DNA of 64,000 nucleotides from CAXXOK01 sp963663285 (GCA_963663285.2 CAXXNI010000002.1:434001-498000); one strand, 5' to 3'; positions 34,209 to 44,780 are shown, counted from the first letter of the stretch. Translations and numbers: made by a program. Notes: a model not told the origin generated them from the sequence alone.

Positions 34209-37200
34209 ATGAAAAAGCTGATTTGTGCTTTAATGATCATGGTTTCGTTACTTGGCGTATGCATTGGCGGTGCGCTGGCGGATGGCGATAACCTGTTAAA
34301 GAACGGCGGTTTTGAAAGCATCAACGCTTCCGGTGAACCGCAGGGCTGGTATACGAGCGCTTACCGTACGCAAGAGGGGTATACCCGTTTTGAAATTACC
34401 GATGAGCAGGCGCATTCCGGTTCCTACAGCGCAAAAATTACAAATGCCAACACAAACGATGCACGCTATGTGTGCTCCATAGCCGTACAGCCCGAAACGT
34501 ATTATCGCGTTTCGGGCTATATCCTTGTGGAGACTATGGAAGACGAAGGCAATGGGGCAAACTTTGCCATTGAGGATGTGTATGCTTTTTCCCAACGTGT
34601 CTACGATACGGATGGACAATGGCAATATGTGGAGTGGTATGGCATTACCAAGGAAGGGCAAAAGGAAATCGATCTTGATGTACGCATCGGCGGTTACGGC
34701 GCAGAGAGTCAGGGCATTGCCTACTTTGACGATATTTCAGTTGAACAGGTGGATTCTGTGCCGGAGGGCATAACGGTGAGCCCGCTGTATTCGGTGGAGT
34801 ATACCAACGCTGCTACAACGACGGAGGAAAGCGATACCCCGCAAAAAAGCACGCTGTTGTTTGTATTGCTGGCGATGGCGTTCGCCCTGCTGGCAACGGT
34901 TTTGGGCCGGTATCTGCTGAGCGGTCAGTCTGGCATTACGCCGAAAAGCAACTGGACGATCCTGATTTATTTCTCTTTGTTGATTCTGGCGTTTGCCGCG
35001 CGGATTGTTCTGGGGGCAAGCGTACAGGGCTATCAGGTGGATATAAACTGTTTCTCCGCGTGGAGTATCCGCATGGCGGATGTGGGACCGACCGGGTTTT
35101 ATGCGGCGGACTATTTTTGCGATTATCCACCGGGATACATGCTGCTGCTGTGGCCTGTCGGGTGGGTGATTCATGCCATCGGCTATGCGAGTTCACCGGG
35201 TATCCGACTCATTGTCAAGGCAATTCCCATCCTTTGTGATATGGTTACGGCCATGGTGCTGTTTGCATATGCTAAAAAACGGATTCCGCTGAAAGCGGCG
35301 GTGTTCGTATCCCTGCTGTTTGCGCTTAATCCCGCCGCGTTGGTGAACGGCGCGGCGTGGGGGCAGGTGGATACGGTGCTGGGATTGCTTTTGCTGCTTA
35401 CTACGATGACGGCAATGGAGCGGAATTGGCGCGCGGCACTGCCGCTTTTTGTGGTAGCGGCGCTGATGAAGCCGCAGGCGCTGCTGTTTGCGCCTGTTGG
35501 CGGTATATGGTTGATTTTATCGCTCTACCGCGCAACAAAGGAAGAGCGCAAACAACAGTGGAAGCATATCGGGCTGGGCGCGGCAATTGCCGCAGGCTGT
35601 GCTGCGGTGGTGATTGTACCGTTTTCCATCGGGCAGGACGACCCATGGTGGCTGATTCACTTATATGGTGATACGCTTTCTTCCTATAACTATGCTACGC
35701 TGAACACAGCAAACTTGATGTATCTGCTTGGGGGTAACTGGTCGAAGCTATCAACGGGAACCGGGGATACCATTGCCGCATTTTTTACGAACCTGCTGAA
35801 TGGGAACTGGCCGCAACTTTCGGCGGGGGATGACAGCACGATTACTACCCTTTCTTCTATGACCCCGTCTGTGACCGGCGCGCTGCTGTTGAGCGTGGGT
35901 ATCGGCACGCTGCGCTTGTACGAAGGGCTGGGCACGCTGAAAACCCGCCTTTTGGAAATGAAGGCCAGTCTGCGTGAGCGCGAGGGTTTTGGGAACACCG
36001 GGCGCAAAGTAATGTTATCGCTTTTACTGTTGCTGTTCGGGTGCATCTTCGTTATTTCTGCTTTCATCCGCTGTACATTTTTATCGTACGGTACAACGTT
36101 AATGGTATTGGTATATCTGTTTGCGTTTATCTTCCTGATTACGCAAAAAAAAGCGGATGCGCTCCCGTTTGCGATGGCGCTGATGCTAATTGGCATCTAT
36201 GTTTTAGGCTTGAAAGTTCACGAGCGCTATTTGTTTACGGCACTGATGCTGCTGCCGCTTGCCTATGTGCACACGCGGGACAAACGTCTGTTATGGCTGT
36301 GTGTAGGGCTGTCGGTTACGACGTTTATCAATACCGCTATTGTGCTGGATAATTCCATTCTGTATGGTTCGTCTATGGGACATCTGAATCAGGATACCTA
36401 TGCCCTTAATATGACGCTTAGCATTGTTAACGTACTGTTATGCCTCTATGCAGGGGTAATCGCTTATACAGGGCTTGCCCCCCAAACGGAAACTGTGAAG
36501 GAGGAAGAATCCACCTCCATTCGAACAAACATATGCTACCGAACCGATTTGCTGGTCCCGCGGGATGCGCGGCTGCATCTGGGTAAACGGGATTGGCTCA
36601 TCATGTGCCTTACGGTTGTTGTATATAGCTTTATTACGTTTACCAATCTGGGCAGCACCAAAGCGCCGCAAACCGCATGGGTTGCCACCAGCGCGACCGA
36701 AGAAGTGGTTTTTGAGCTGGATGAGCAGCAGACGTTTGAACTGCTTTACTACGCAGGGGTAAGCTATAATAATTTTTCCGTATCCGTTAGCGACGATGGG
36801 GAAAACTGGTCGGATACCTACCCCTGCGAAATGAGGGAAGGGCTTTGCTATCGCTGGAACTATGCTATAACCAGCAAAACCGACAACGGCGGTAACGTAA
36901 CATTTAACAATACGGATAAAGACAATATACTCTGGCTTACAGGCAAGTATTTGCGGGTTAACGCGGAGACGGCTGGGCTCAACCTGTGGGAAATCATTCT
37001 GCGGGATCAGGATGGGGAACAACTGCCGCTGACGCTGGTGTCCCATACCGGAGCGAAGGATGTTCTCAGTGCTGAAAGACCCCCGGAAAACCTGATTGAT
37101 GAACAGGACACGCTGGTTGGTGAGCCGGGCTGGTTTAATGGGACCTATTTTGACGAGATATACCACGCCCGCACAGCCTACGAGCACTTGCACGGCATAG

Positions 37201-38489
37201 CACCCTACGAAACTACGCATCCCCCACTTGGCAAACTCTTGATGGCGGTTGGCATTTCCATTTTTGGTATGACGCCGTTTGGCTGGCGTTTTGCGGGCGC
37301 GCTGATCGGCGTGCTGATGCTGCCGTCGCTGTATTTATTGGCAAAGCAAATCACCAAACGACGCGATATGGCTGCTTTTGCCATGCTGCTTTTCACCTTT
37401 GATTTAATGCACTTTACGCAAACGCGCATTGCGACGATTGATAGTTTTCCGGTGTTCTTTATTATCTTATCCGTGCTGTGCATGATCCGCTACCTGCAAA
37501 CGGATGTGTTTGCCGTACCGGGAGCGGTAACCATGGAGAGTAAACCACGTGTACTGACTAAGACGTATCTGCGCACGCTGATACCACTGGGGTTAAGCGG
37601 CTTGTTTATGGGCCTGTCCATCGCCAGCAAGTGGATCGGGCTGTATTCTGCTGTTGGCTTGGCGGTGTTGTTCTTCATCGGCGTATACCGGCAGGCGCGC
37701 ACAGGATTTGTTGCCTATGACGTTGATATCAACAGCGGAGAGCTGTCCGCACTCCAAAAGCTGCGTGTGCGGTGGGCGAGGGATATTACCCTCCGCCGGA
37801 TTCTGGTGACCTGCGCGTTTTGCCTGCTGTTCTTCATTGCGGTTCCGGCGGTCATTTATTACCTCAGCTATATTCCGTATCTTTCGCCGACAGGGCCGGT
37901 TACAGTAAAGCGGATCATCAGCGCACAAATCGGCATGTACAATTATCACTCTACGCCCGGATTGGGAATGGATCATCCTTTCTATTCTCCGTGGTGGCAG
38001 TGGCCGCTGATTTTAAAACCCATGTGGTTTGCACAGGACAAGTTTGAGCCTGCGGGCTGGGCAAGCACGATTATGTGTATGGGCAATCCCCTGATTTTCT
38101 ATGTGGGTGCGCTTTGCATGGTCATTGTTTTTGGCTTGCTGATTCGAAAATATGTGTCCTTCCGGGATGATTTACGGATCAAACAGGGGGATGGCAACCT
38201 GCACCTTGTGGTGCTTGCCATCGGCTTTCTGGCGCAGTATCTGCCGTGGGTGCTGGTGCCGCGTTCGATGTATATTTATCATTACTTCGCCAGTGTTCCC
38301 TTTATTATACTGGCGACGATGACGGTGTTCGGCCTGCTGCCGGATAACCGCTGGCGCAGATATGCGATGATAGCTTATGTAGTATTGGCTGCGGGCTTCT
38401 TTATAATGTTTTTCCCGTACGCCTCGGGGCTGATGACGCCAACATGGTATATGGATTGGTTAAAATGGTTCCCGAAGCTCTACTATTGA
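34209..38489 (+). CDS. Giant tandem GT-C glycosyltransferase with carbohydrate-binding-like module
   Basis: A 1426-residue membrane protein combining several parts. Residues 1-24 are a signal sequence. Residues 26-185 are a secreted carbohydrate-binding-like sandwich (NLLKNGGFE, GSYSAKITNA, YFDDISVEQV). The first GT-C region (about 210-790) has roughly a dozen helices and the loop-1 acidic motif YQVDINCFSAW. A soluble beta-rich segment follows (about 850-960). The second GT-C region (about 960-1420) is of the protein O-mannosyltransferase kind, with YFDEIYHARTAYE and THPPLGKLL in the first outer loop. Both halves are predicted to use polyprenyl-phosphate sugars outside the membrane. The start follows GGTGGGG; an ATG 3 bases upstream is equal. 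The acceptor, whether protein or wall polymer, is unknown. It is inserted between rnhB and comM. Confidence 0.85.
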   Translation: MKKLICALMIMVSLLGVCIGGALADGDNLLKNGGFESINASGEPQGWYTSAYRTQEGYTRFEITDEQAHSGSYSAKITNANTNDARYVCSIAVQPETYYRVSGYILVETMEDEGNGANFAIEDVYAFSQRVYDTDGQWQYVEWYGITKEGQKEIDLDVRIGGYGAESQGIAYFDDISVEQVDSVPEGITVSPLYSVEYTNAATTTEESDTPQKSTLLFVLLAMAFALLATVLGRYLLSGQSGITPKSNWTILIYFSLLILAFAARIVLGASVQGYQVDINCFSAWSIRMADVGPTGFYAADYFCDYPPGYMLLLWPVGWVIHAIGYASSPGIRLIVKAIPILCDMVTAMVLFAYAKKRIPLKAAVFVSLLFALNPAALVNGAAWGQVDTVLGLLLLLTTMTAMERNWRAALPLFVVAALMKPQALLFAPVGGIWLILSLYRATKEERKQQWKHIGLGAAIAAGCAAVVIVPFSIGQDDPWWLIHLYGDTLSSYNYATLNTANLMYLLGGNWSKLSTGTGDTIAAFFTNLLNGNWPQLSAGDDSTITTLSSMTPSVTGALLLSVGIGTLRLYEGLGTLKTRLLEMKASLREREGFGNTGRKVMLSLLLLLFGCIFVISAFIRCTFLSYGTTLMVLVYLFAFIFLITQKKADALPFAMALMLIGIYVLGLKVHERYLFTALMLLPLAYVHTRDKRLLWLCVGLSVTTFINTAIVLDNSILYGSSMGHLNQDTYALNMTLSIVNVLLCLYAGVIAYTGLAPQTETVKEEESTSIRTNICYRTDLLVPRDARLHLGKRDWLIMCLTVVVYSFITFTNLGSTKAPQTAWVATSATEEVVFELDEQQTFELLYYAGVSYNNFSVSVSDDGENWSDTYPCEMREGLCYRWNYAITSKTDNGGNVTFNNTDKDNILWLTGKYLRVNAETAGLNLWEIILRDQDGEQLPLTLVSHTGAKDVLSAERPPENLIDEQDTLVGEPGWFNGTYFDEIYHARTAYEHLHGIAPYETTHPPLGKLLMAVGISIFGMTPFGWRFAGALIGVLMLPSLYLLAKQITKRRDMAAFAMLLFTFDLMHFTQTRIATIDSFPVFFIILSVLCMIRYLQTDVFAVPGAVTMESKPRVLTKTYLRTLIPLGLSGLFMGLSIASKWIGLYSAVGLAVLFFIGVYRQARTGFVAYDVDINSGELSALQKLRVRWARDITLRRILVTCAFCLLFFIAVPAVIYYLSYIPYLSPTGPVTVKRIISAQIGMYNYHSTPGLGMDHPFYSPWWQWPLILKPMWFAQDKFEPAGWASTIMCMGNPLIFYVGALCMVIVFGLLIRKYVSFRDDLRIKQGDGNLHLVVLAIGFLAQYLPWVLVPRSMYIYHYFASVPFIILATMTVFGLLPDNRWRRYAMIAYVVLAAGFFIMFFPYASGLMTPTWYMDWLKWFPKLYY

Positions 38490-38605
38490 CATTTTCTTAT
38501 CGTTTTTGGTACGCTATCAGCTGTACGTGTCTCAAAGAAGCGGCATAAGCGTATAACACAAGCAGATTTTGCGCTTTTTTAGCGCTGAAAGAGGGGGGTT
38601 TTTCT

Positions 38606-40138
38606 TTGTTGGCAAAAGTGGTATCCGGCGGACTGGAAGGCGTAAACGGCTTTCTGGTCGAGGTGGAAGCTTGCATCAGCAACGGGCTGATTGGCTTTGA
38701 TATTGTCGGTTTACCCAGTGTTGCCGTAAAGGAAAGCCGCGACCGTATCCGTGCAGCGCTGATTAATAGCGGTTATCCCTGGCCGATGAAAAAACTAACG
38801 GTCAATCTTGCTCCGGCTGATGTACGCAAGGAAGGCACCAGTCTGGAACTGGCAATCGCTGTTTCCCTTTTGGCAGCGCAAAAACCGGAGAGTTTTCATG
38901 GCTTACAGGAAACGCTGCTGCTTGGGGAACTGACGCTGCATGGTGAACTGATGCCCATTCGCGGTGTGCTCTCCATGGTGCTGGCGGCGCGTGCCGCCGG
39001 GATGCGCAGCGTGGTGCTGCCCGCTGGAAATGCCCGTGAAGTGGAGTGTCTGGGTGATATTACCGTATACCCTGCAAGTATGCTGGCTGAGGCAATCCAC
39101 CATTTAACGGGACAGGAGCCCATTGCCCCGCAAGAACAGATTTCGTATGAACAGCTCACCAGTATGAGTACGCTGGAAAATGATTTGAAGTACGTGAAAG
39201 GGCAGAAAATTGCGCGAAAAGCGCTGGAAGTAGCGGCTGCCGGTGGGCACAATCTACTCATGGTAGGCGTTCCGGGTAGTGGCAAAACTATGCTGGCACG
39301 TTGCCTGCCGGGAATATTACCGCCTCTTTCGTATGAAGAAGCATTGGAAACCACCTGTATTCACTCGGCTGCGGGTGAGCTGGAGAAGGACGCGGGGTTG
39401 ATGACCCGGCGCCCCTACCGTGCGCCGCACCATAACGCGTCGCTGCCCGCCGTTATCGGCGGCGGCACCAAAGCACGCCCCGGTGAGGTATCGCTGGCGC
39501 ATAACGGCGTTTTGTTTCTGGATGAGCTGCCGCAATATAACCGCCAAACGCTGGAGGCGCTCAGACAGCCGCTGGAGGATGGATACGTGAACATTACCCG
39601 TATCAGCGGGCAGGCGCGCTACCAAAGCCGCTGTATGCTGGTAGCGGGCATGAATCCTTGCCCCTGCGGCAACCATGGCAGCAAGACCCGTCCATGCCGT
39701 TGCAAACCCTACGAAATTCAACGGTACCTAAGCCGTATCAGCGGCCCGATGCTGGACCGTATTGATATACAGGTGGAAATGGATGCCGTTTCCATTGATG
39801 AGATTGAGCAAAGTGAGCCGCAAGAGGACAGCGAAACGGTACGGCGCCGGGTACAGGCTGCGCGGGAGCGCCAGCTGAACCGGTACCGGAAAGATCCGTT
39901 TTTCTGTAACGCGAATTTACCCCAGCAGGGGGTGGAGAAATATTGTGTTATGTCACCAGATGCCGCGGCGCTATTGCACCGCGCTGTTACGCAGTTTGGC
40001 ATCAGTATGCGCGCGTATGGGCGCATCCGTAAGGTGGCGCGCACGGTTGCAGATTTGGCCGGACATGACGAATTGCAACTGCCGGACGTTGCGTTGGCGA
40101 TACAGCTGCGCAATCTTGACGGGCAGTATTGGAGGTAG
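38606..40138 (+). CDS. comM: YifB/ComM-family Mg-chelatase-like AAA+ ATPase
   Basis: A 510-residue AAA+ protein. In naturally competent bacteria ComM is a branch-migration helicase; the role elsewhere is open. The N-terminal Lon-like domain (GFDIVGLPSVAVKESRDRI, VNLAPADVRKEG) is followed by the ATPase: Walker A VGVPGSGKTMLARCLP, Walker B GVLFLDELPQYNR, and a zinc-type CPCGNHGSKTRPCRC insert. The C-terminal Mg-chelatase helix bundle ends the chain. Start: two TTG codons at 38606 and 38609 after GAGGGGGG; no ATG fits. It is followed by dprA at 2 bases. Confidence 0.94.
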   Translation: MLAKVVSGGLEGVNGFLVEVEACISNGLIGFDIVGLPSVAVKESRDRIRAALINSGYPWPMKKLTVNLAPADVRKEGTSLELAIAVSLLAAQKPESFHGLQETLLLGELTLHGELMPIRGVLSMVLAARAAGMRSVVLPAGNAREVECLGDITVYPASMLAEAIHHLTGQEPIAPQEQISYEQLTSMSTLENDLKYVKGQKIARKALEVAAAGGHNLLMVGVPGSGKTMLARCLPGILPPLSYEEALETTCIHSAAGELEKDAGLMTRRPYRAPHHNASLPAVIGGGTKARPGEVSLAHNGVLFLDELPQYNRQTLEALRQPLEDGYVNITRISGQARYQSRCMLVAGMNPCPCGNHGSKTRPCRCKPYEIQRYLSRISGPMLDRIDIQVEMDAVSIDEIEQSEPQEDSETVRRRVQAARERQLNRYRKDPFFCNANLPQQGVEKYCVMSPDAAALLHRAVTQFGISMRAYGRIRKVARTVADLAGHDELQLPDVALAIQLRNLDGQYWR

Positions 40139-40140
40139 CG

Positions 40141-41256
40141 ATGACCTTTACACAGCAGCAGCGCCGTTTACTGTGGCTGTCGGCGGCGGAGATTTCAGCG
40201 GACAGGCTACGCAAGTTATTGCTGCAATGCGGTAGCGTGGATGCGCTGTGGGAAGATTTCGGGCGGGGAATTTCCTTTACAGCCAGCGCTGATGCCCGGC
40301 GGATTTTACAGCGGTATCATAGTGAAATTGCGCTGGATGCGCTGTGCGAAAGGCTTGAGAAAAAGGCCGTTACAACGATATTTCAGGAAGATTTAACCTA
40401 TCCCCCGCTACTGGCGTGTATTGACGATCCGCCTTATGTGCTGTACGCTATGGGCGATGCTTCCGTGATCAGCCAACCGGCTGTGGCGGTGGTAGGCACG
40501 CGCTACCCCAGCGGATATGGCCGCAATATGGCGCAGAGCATTGCTTTTGGGCTGTGCGAAGCCGGCATGACGGTTGTCAGCGGGATGGCGCGTGGGATCG
40601 ACGGCTGTGCACACGATGGCGCACTGAATGCCGCAGGGAAAACGGTTGCGGTACTGGGCAGCGGAGTCAATGTGCCCTATCCTGTGGAAAACATTGGCGT
40701 GTACCGCAAAATTCTTGCGCAGGGCGGTGTGGTGATCAGCGAATACCCGCTGGATGCCACGCCCCAAACCTATCACTTTCCCAACCGTAACCGCATCATT
40801 AGCGGACTTTGCTACGCAGTTGTATTCGTAGAAGGGCGCATTAAGAGCGGCGGTATGATTACTGTGGATAAGGCGCTCAATCAGGGGCGCGAAGTATTTG
40901 CGGTTCCGGGCTGCGTTGGGCAAGCCGGCGCGGAAGGACCGTTGACGATTCTGCGGGAAGGCGCAAGGCTGGCGACGTCTGCTGCAGATATCCTAATGGA
41001 TTTGGGGCTGGAGCCGAAGAACGATTTAACCGCTCCCACCCCGGAACTACCGGGTGCGGGCGATAGCCCTGTACGGCAGTCAATATTGAAGGTATTGCTG
41101 ACCGAGCCTTTGGGGCTGGACGATCTTTGCACCCGGACCCATCTGGGCGCGGACGAACTGATGACAGAACTGACCATTATGGAGATAACCGGACAGATCC
41201 GGCGGGAAAGCGGCAATATTTTTGCCCTCGCCATCGGCGTAACCCCGAAAGAGTAG
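40141..41256 (+). CDS. dprA: DNA-processing protein DprA
   Basis: Binds incoming single-stranded DNA and loads RecA during transformation. 371 residues. The central Rossmann-like domain shows AVVGTRYPSGYGR, SGMARGIDGCAHDGAL, and FPNRNRIISGL with SGGMITVDKALNQGREVFAVPG, all DprA hallmarks. An N-terminal helical domain and a C-terminal winged-helix part (VLLTEPLGLDDLCTRTHLG) are present. GGAGG lies 5 bases before the ATG at 40141. Together with comM this suggests retained DNA-uptake functions (inference). Confidence 0.96.
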   Translation: MTFTQQQRRLLWLSAAEISADRLRKLLLQCGSVDALWEDFGRGISFTASADARRILQRYHSEIALDALCERLEKKAVTTIFQEDLTYPPLLACIDDPPYVLYAMGDASVISQPAVAVVGTRYPSGYGRNMAQSIAFGLCEAGMTVVSGMARGIDGCAHDGALNAAGKTVAVLGSGVNVPYPVENIGVYRKILAQGGVVISEYPLDATPQTYHFPNRNRIISGLCYAVVFVEGRIKSGGMITVDKALNQGREVFAVPGCVGQAGAEGPLTILREGARLATSAADILMDLGLEPKNDLTAPTPELPGAGDSPVRQSILKVLLTEPLGLDDLCTRTHLGADELMTELTIMEITGQIRRESGNIFALAIGVTPKE

Positions 41257-41267
41257 GAGGCACTGGA

Positions 41268-43418
41268 ATGGCAACAGCGACCAAGCCAAAACTGGTGATT
41301 GTGGAATCACCCGCGAAAGCAAAGACAATTGAAAAATTCCTGGGGAAAGGGTATAAAGTAGAAGCTTCGCAGGGTCACGTGCGCGATCTGCCGAAGTCAC
41401 AGCTGGGCGTAGATCCGGATAATGACTTTGAAATGAAATATATCACGATCCGCGGGCGCGGCTCAATCTTAGCTAAGATTAAAAAAGATGCCAAAGCGGC
41501 GTCCAAGGTTTATCTGGCTACCGACCCTGACCGCGAAGGGGAAGCGATCTCCTGGCACTTGGCGCAGTCGCTGGATATTGATCCAACCAAACCCTGCCGT
41601 ATCGAGTTTCACGAGATTACAAAAAAAGCGGTGAAAGAGGCTATCGACCACGTGCGCGCGGTGGACATGGATCGCGTGGATGCGCAGCAGGCCCGCCGTG
41701 CACTGGATAGACTGGTGGGCTATAAAATTAGCCCGCTATTATGGGCCAAAGTGAAAAAAGGGCTCTCTGCCGGGCGCGTGCAAAGTGTTGCCACCAAGCT
41801 GGTGGTGCAGCGCGAAGAAGAAATAGATAATTTCATTCCCGAAGAATACTGGGATGTACAAGCCGATGTAAACGCTGCGGGCGGCCGCAATAAAAAAACT
41901 ACGTTGCCTTGCAAGCTTACGATGCTGGACGGGAAGAAAGCGGTCATCCGTAATGAAGATGAGGCGATGGCTGCTAAAAAAAGAATCCTTGCAGGCGTGT
42001 TCGCCGTTGCTTCGGTCAAAAGCGGCCAGAAGCTGCGCCGTGCACAGCCGCCGTTTACCACTTCCAGCTTGCAGCAGGAAGCCAGCCGGAAGTTAAACTT
42101 TTCCACAGCCAGAACCATGCAGGTTGTACAGCAATTGTATGAAGGCGTGGATGTGGGGCATGGTACGGTAGGTTTGGTAACCTATATCCGTACCGATAGC
42201 GTTCGCGTCAGTGCGGAAGCGGTAACGGCAGTTCGCGAAAAAATCAACTCGAATTACGGCGCAGAATTTTGCCCTGCAAAGCCCAATGAATATAAGGGCC
42301 GGAAAAACGCACAGGACGCTCACGAGGCCATTCGACCGACCGATATTGGTTTGGAGCCGGATGCGATCAAGGCGAAGCTGTCCCGCGAGCAATACAGCCT
42401 GTACAAGTTGATTTATACGCGCTTTATCGCCAGCCAGATGAAACCTGCCGTATTTGAGACGGTTACGTTGGAGTTTGAGAGCGGAAACCAAAATACGATT
42501 GATAAAACCGGCGTAGTACAGTTGCGTTACTATGGCGAACACATGACCTTTGCAGGGTATCGTGCCGTATACATTGAAAGCGAGGACGATGAAGCGGAAG
42601 CGCCTAAAACGCTGATGCCGAAGCTGGAAACGGGAGACGCGGTAAACGTGTCCAATGTAGAAACGCTGCAGCATTTCACCCAGCCGCCCGCGCGCTACAC
42701 GGAAGCGTCGCTGGTAAAAACGCTGGAGGAAAAAGGCATTGGCCGCCCGAGTACCTATGCGCCGACGATTACCACCATTATCAGCCGCGGCTATGTATCG
42801 CGGGAGAAAAAGCGCCTTTATCCAACCGAACTGGGCAAAATGGTAACAGCTATGATGCTGGATTATTTTGCACCGATTGTGGATACCGAGTTTACCGCTT
42901 CCCTGGAAGATAAACTGGATTCCGTGGAAGAAGGCAAAGCGCAGTGGCGTACGATTTTAGAAGATTTCTACCCGCCTTTTGAAAAAATGCTGAACGTCGC
43001 CGAGCAGCAAATTGAAAAAGTGGAAGTTAAGGACGAGGTCAGCGATATTCCCTGCGATAAATGCGGGGCGATGATGGTCTATAAAATGGGGCGTTTCGGC
43101 CGGTTCCTTGCCTGCCCGAACTTCCCCGAGTGCCGCAACACCAAGCCGATCGTTACCTATATCGAAGCGCCCTGCCCCAAGTGCGGCGCGCGTCTAATGG
43201 AAAAAACCAGCCGGAAAAATCGCAAATTCTATGGCTGTGAAAAATACCCGGAATGCGATTTTGTCAGTTGGGAAAAGCCGGTAAAAGAAAAATGTCCGCA
43301 TTGCGGCGGTTATATGGTTGAAAAACGGACGAAAAAAGGCGAGCGGGTTTTGCTGTGCGCCAATGAAAAATGCCGTTATAAAGTAGTGAAAAAGGAAAAA
43401 GAGGATCAGGACGAATGA
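41268..43418 (+). CDS. topA: DNA topoisomerase I (type IA)
   Basis: Relaxes negative supercoils. 716 residues. TOPRIM domain: KLVIVESPAKAKTIEKFLG and YLATDPDREGEAISWHL. The active tyrosine lies in GLVTYIRTDSVRVS (about residue 305). The C-terminus has three four-cysteine zinc ribbons: CDKCGAMM-x-CPNFPEC, CPKCGARL-x-CEKYPEC and CPHCGGYM-x-CANEKC. AGGAGG lies 9 bases before the ATG at 41268. It overlaps trmFO by 4 bases (ATGA). The order dprA-topA-trmFO is conserved in Firmicutes. Confidence 0.98.
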   Translation: MATATKPKLVIVESPAKAKTIEKFLGKGYKVEASQGHVRDLPKSQLGVDPDNDFEMKYITIRGRGSILAKIKKDAKAASKVYLATDPDREGEAISWHLAQSLDIDPTKPCRIEFHEITKKAVKEAIDHVRAVDMDRVDAQQARRALDRLVGYKISPLLWAKVKKGLSAGRVQSVATKLVVQREEEIDNFIPEEYWDVQADVNAAGGRNKKTTLPCKLTMLDGKKAVIRNEDEAMAAKKRILAGVFAVASVKSGQKLRRAQPPFTTSSLQQEASRKLNFSTARTMQVVQQLYEGVDVGHGTVGLVTYIRTDSVRVSAEAVTAVREKINSNYGAEFCPAKPNEYKGRKNAQDAHEAIRPTDIGLEPDAIKAKLSREQYSLYKLIYTRFIASQMKPAVFETVTLEFESGNQNTIDKTGVVQLRYYGEHMTFAGYRAVYIESEDDEAEAPKTLMPKLETGDAVNVSNVETLQHFTQPPARYTEASLVKTLEEKGIGRPSTYAPTITTIISRGYVSREKKRLYPTELGKMVTAMMLDYFAPIVDTEFTASLEDKLDSVEEGKAQWRTILEDFYPPFEKMLNVAEQQIEKVEVKDEVSDIPCDKCGAMMVYKMGRFGRFLACPNFPECRNTKPIVTYIEAPCPKCGARLMEKTSRKNRKFYGCEKYPECDFVSWEKPVKEKCPHCGGYMVEKRTKKGERVLLCANEKCRYKVVKKEKEDQDE

Positions 43419-44743
43419 ACGCAACGGTAATCGGCGGCGGTTTGGCCGGGTGTGAAGCCGCATGGCAACTGGCGAAGCGCGGCGTTCAGGTAACGCTGTG
43501 GGAAATGAAACCACAGCGGAAAACACCGGCGCAGTCGTTGAATACAATGGCGGAGCTGGTATGCAGCAACAGCCTGCGCTCCGACCGGCTGACCAATGCG
43601 GTTGGACTGCTGAAGGAAGAAATGCGAAGGCTGGATTCGATTATCCTGCGCATCGCGGATGAAACGCGCGTGCCTGCGGGCGGCGCGCTGGCGGTGGACA
43701 GAGAAGGGTTTTCGCAGGGCGTGGATCAAGCGGTGCGTAATCACCCGAATATTACCATTGTCCCGCAGGAGACTACCGAGATTCCACAGGGGGATGTGAT
43801 TATCGCATCCGGGCCGCTGACCAGCGATGCACTCAGCGAAGTGATTCAGGGGTTGGACGGGATGAGCACATTGCATTTTTACGATGCCGCAGCTCCAATC
43901 GTTACGTTGGATTCGCTGGATATGTCCAAGGTGTTTGAAATGTCGCGGTATGACCGTGGATCGGATTACCTGAATTGCCCCATGAATGAAGAAGAGTATA
44001 TGGCGTTTACCCATGCGCTGCAAACGGCAGAAACCGTACCGGTGAAGGGGTTTGAAGAGAAATCCGTCTTTGAAGGCTGTATGCCGATTGAGAGCATGGC
44101 AAAACGCGGGGATATGGTAATGGCGTTCGGTCCGCTGAAGCCGGTGGGCCTAAACGATCCGCGCACGGGGAAAGCGCCGTTTGCCGTTGTACAGTTGCGG
44201 CGGGACAATTTTGCCGGAACGCTGTATAATCTGGTTGGCTTTCAAACACGCCTTACGTTCCCGGAGCAGCGCCGCGTTTTCGGTATGATACCAGGGCTGG
44301 AAAATGCGGAATTCGCGCGGTACGGGGTGATGCACCGCAATACGTTTGTAAACAGCCCGGGGTTTTTGGATGAAACCTACCGGGTGCAAAACAACCCGCA
44401 TCTGTACTTTGCCGGGCAGATGACCGGCGTGGAAGGGTATGTGGAAAGTGCCGCCAGCGGCCTCGTTGCCGGCCTGAGCATGGCATACCGCCTGCATGGC
44501 GAGCAGCCGCCGGAATTTACCGGAAAAACAGCGATTGGCGCCATGGGCCGGTATATATCGACCCCCAACCGCCATTTTCAACCAATGAACTGCGCTTTTG
44601 GGCTGATTGATCCTTATGCGTATGCGCCGGGTGAGAAAAAAATACGCAACAAGCAACAGCGGTATGAGCGCATTTCAGAACGTGCTTTGGCGGAAATCGA
44701 TACGCTGTGCCGACAAATGGGACAACAGGAGGCGCGTTGGTAA
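43415..44743 (+). CDS. trmFO: Folate-dependent tRNA (uracil-54) C5-methyltransferase TrmFO
   Basis: Flavoenzyme that makes ribothymidine 54 in the tRNA T-loop, using methylenetetrahydrofolate. 442 residues. The FAD loop VIGGGLAGCEAAWQLA is at the very N-terminus. Family phrases include AELVCSNSLRSDRLTNAVGLLKEEM (with the catalytic-region cysteine), GCMPIESMAKRG and GQMTGVEGYVESAASGLVAG. The start overlaps the topA stop (ATGA). It is followed by a secreted hydrolase-fold gene at 37 bases. Confidence 0.98.
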   Translation: MNATVIGGGLAGCEAAWQLAKRGVQVTLWEMKPQRKTPAQSLNTMAELVCSNSLRSDRLTNAVGLLKEEMRRLDSIILRIADETRVPAGGALAVDREGFSQGVDQAVRNHPNITIVPQETTEIPQGDVIIASGPLTSDALSEVIQGLDGMSTLHFYDAAAPIVTLDSLDMSKVFEMSRYDRGSDYLNCPMNEEEYMAFTHALQTAETVPVKGFEEKSVFEGCMPIESMAKRGDMVMAFGPLKPVGLNDPRTGKAPFAVVQLRRDNFAGTLYNLVGFQTRLTFPEQRRVFGMIPGLENAEFARYGVMHRNTFVNSPGFLDETYRVQNNPHLYFAGQMTGVEGYVESAASGLVAGLSMAYRLHGEQPPEFTGKTAIGAMGRYISTPNRHFQPMNCAFGLIDPYAYAPGEKKIRNKQQRYERISERALAEIDTLCRQMGQQEARW

Positions 44744-44780
44744 CGCATCCGTAGTATACTGACCTTTATGGAGGGTAATG

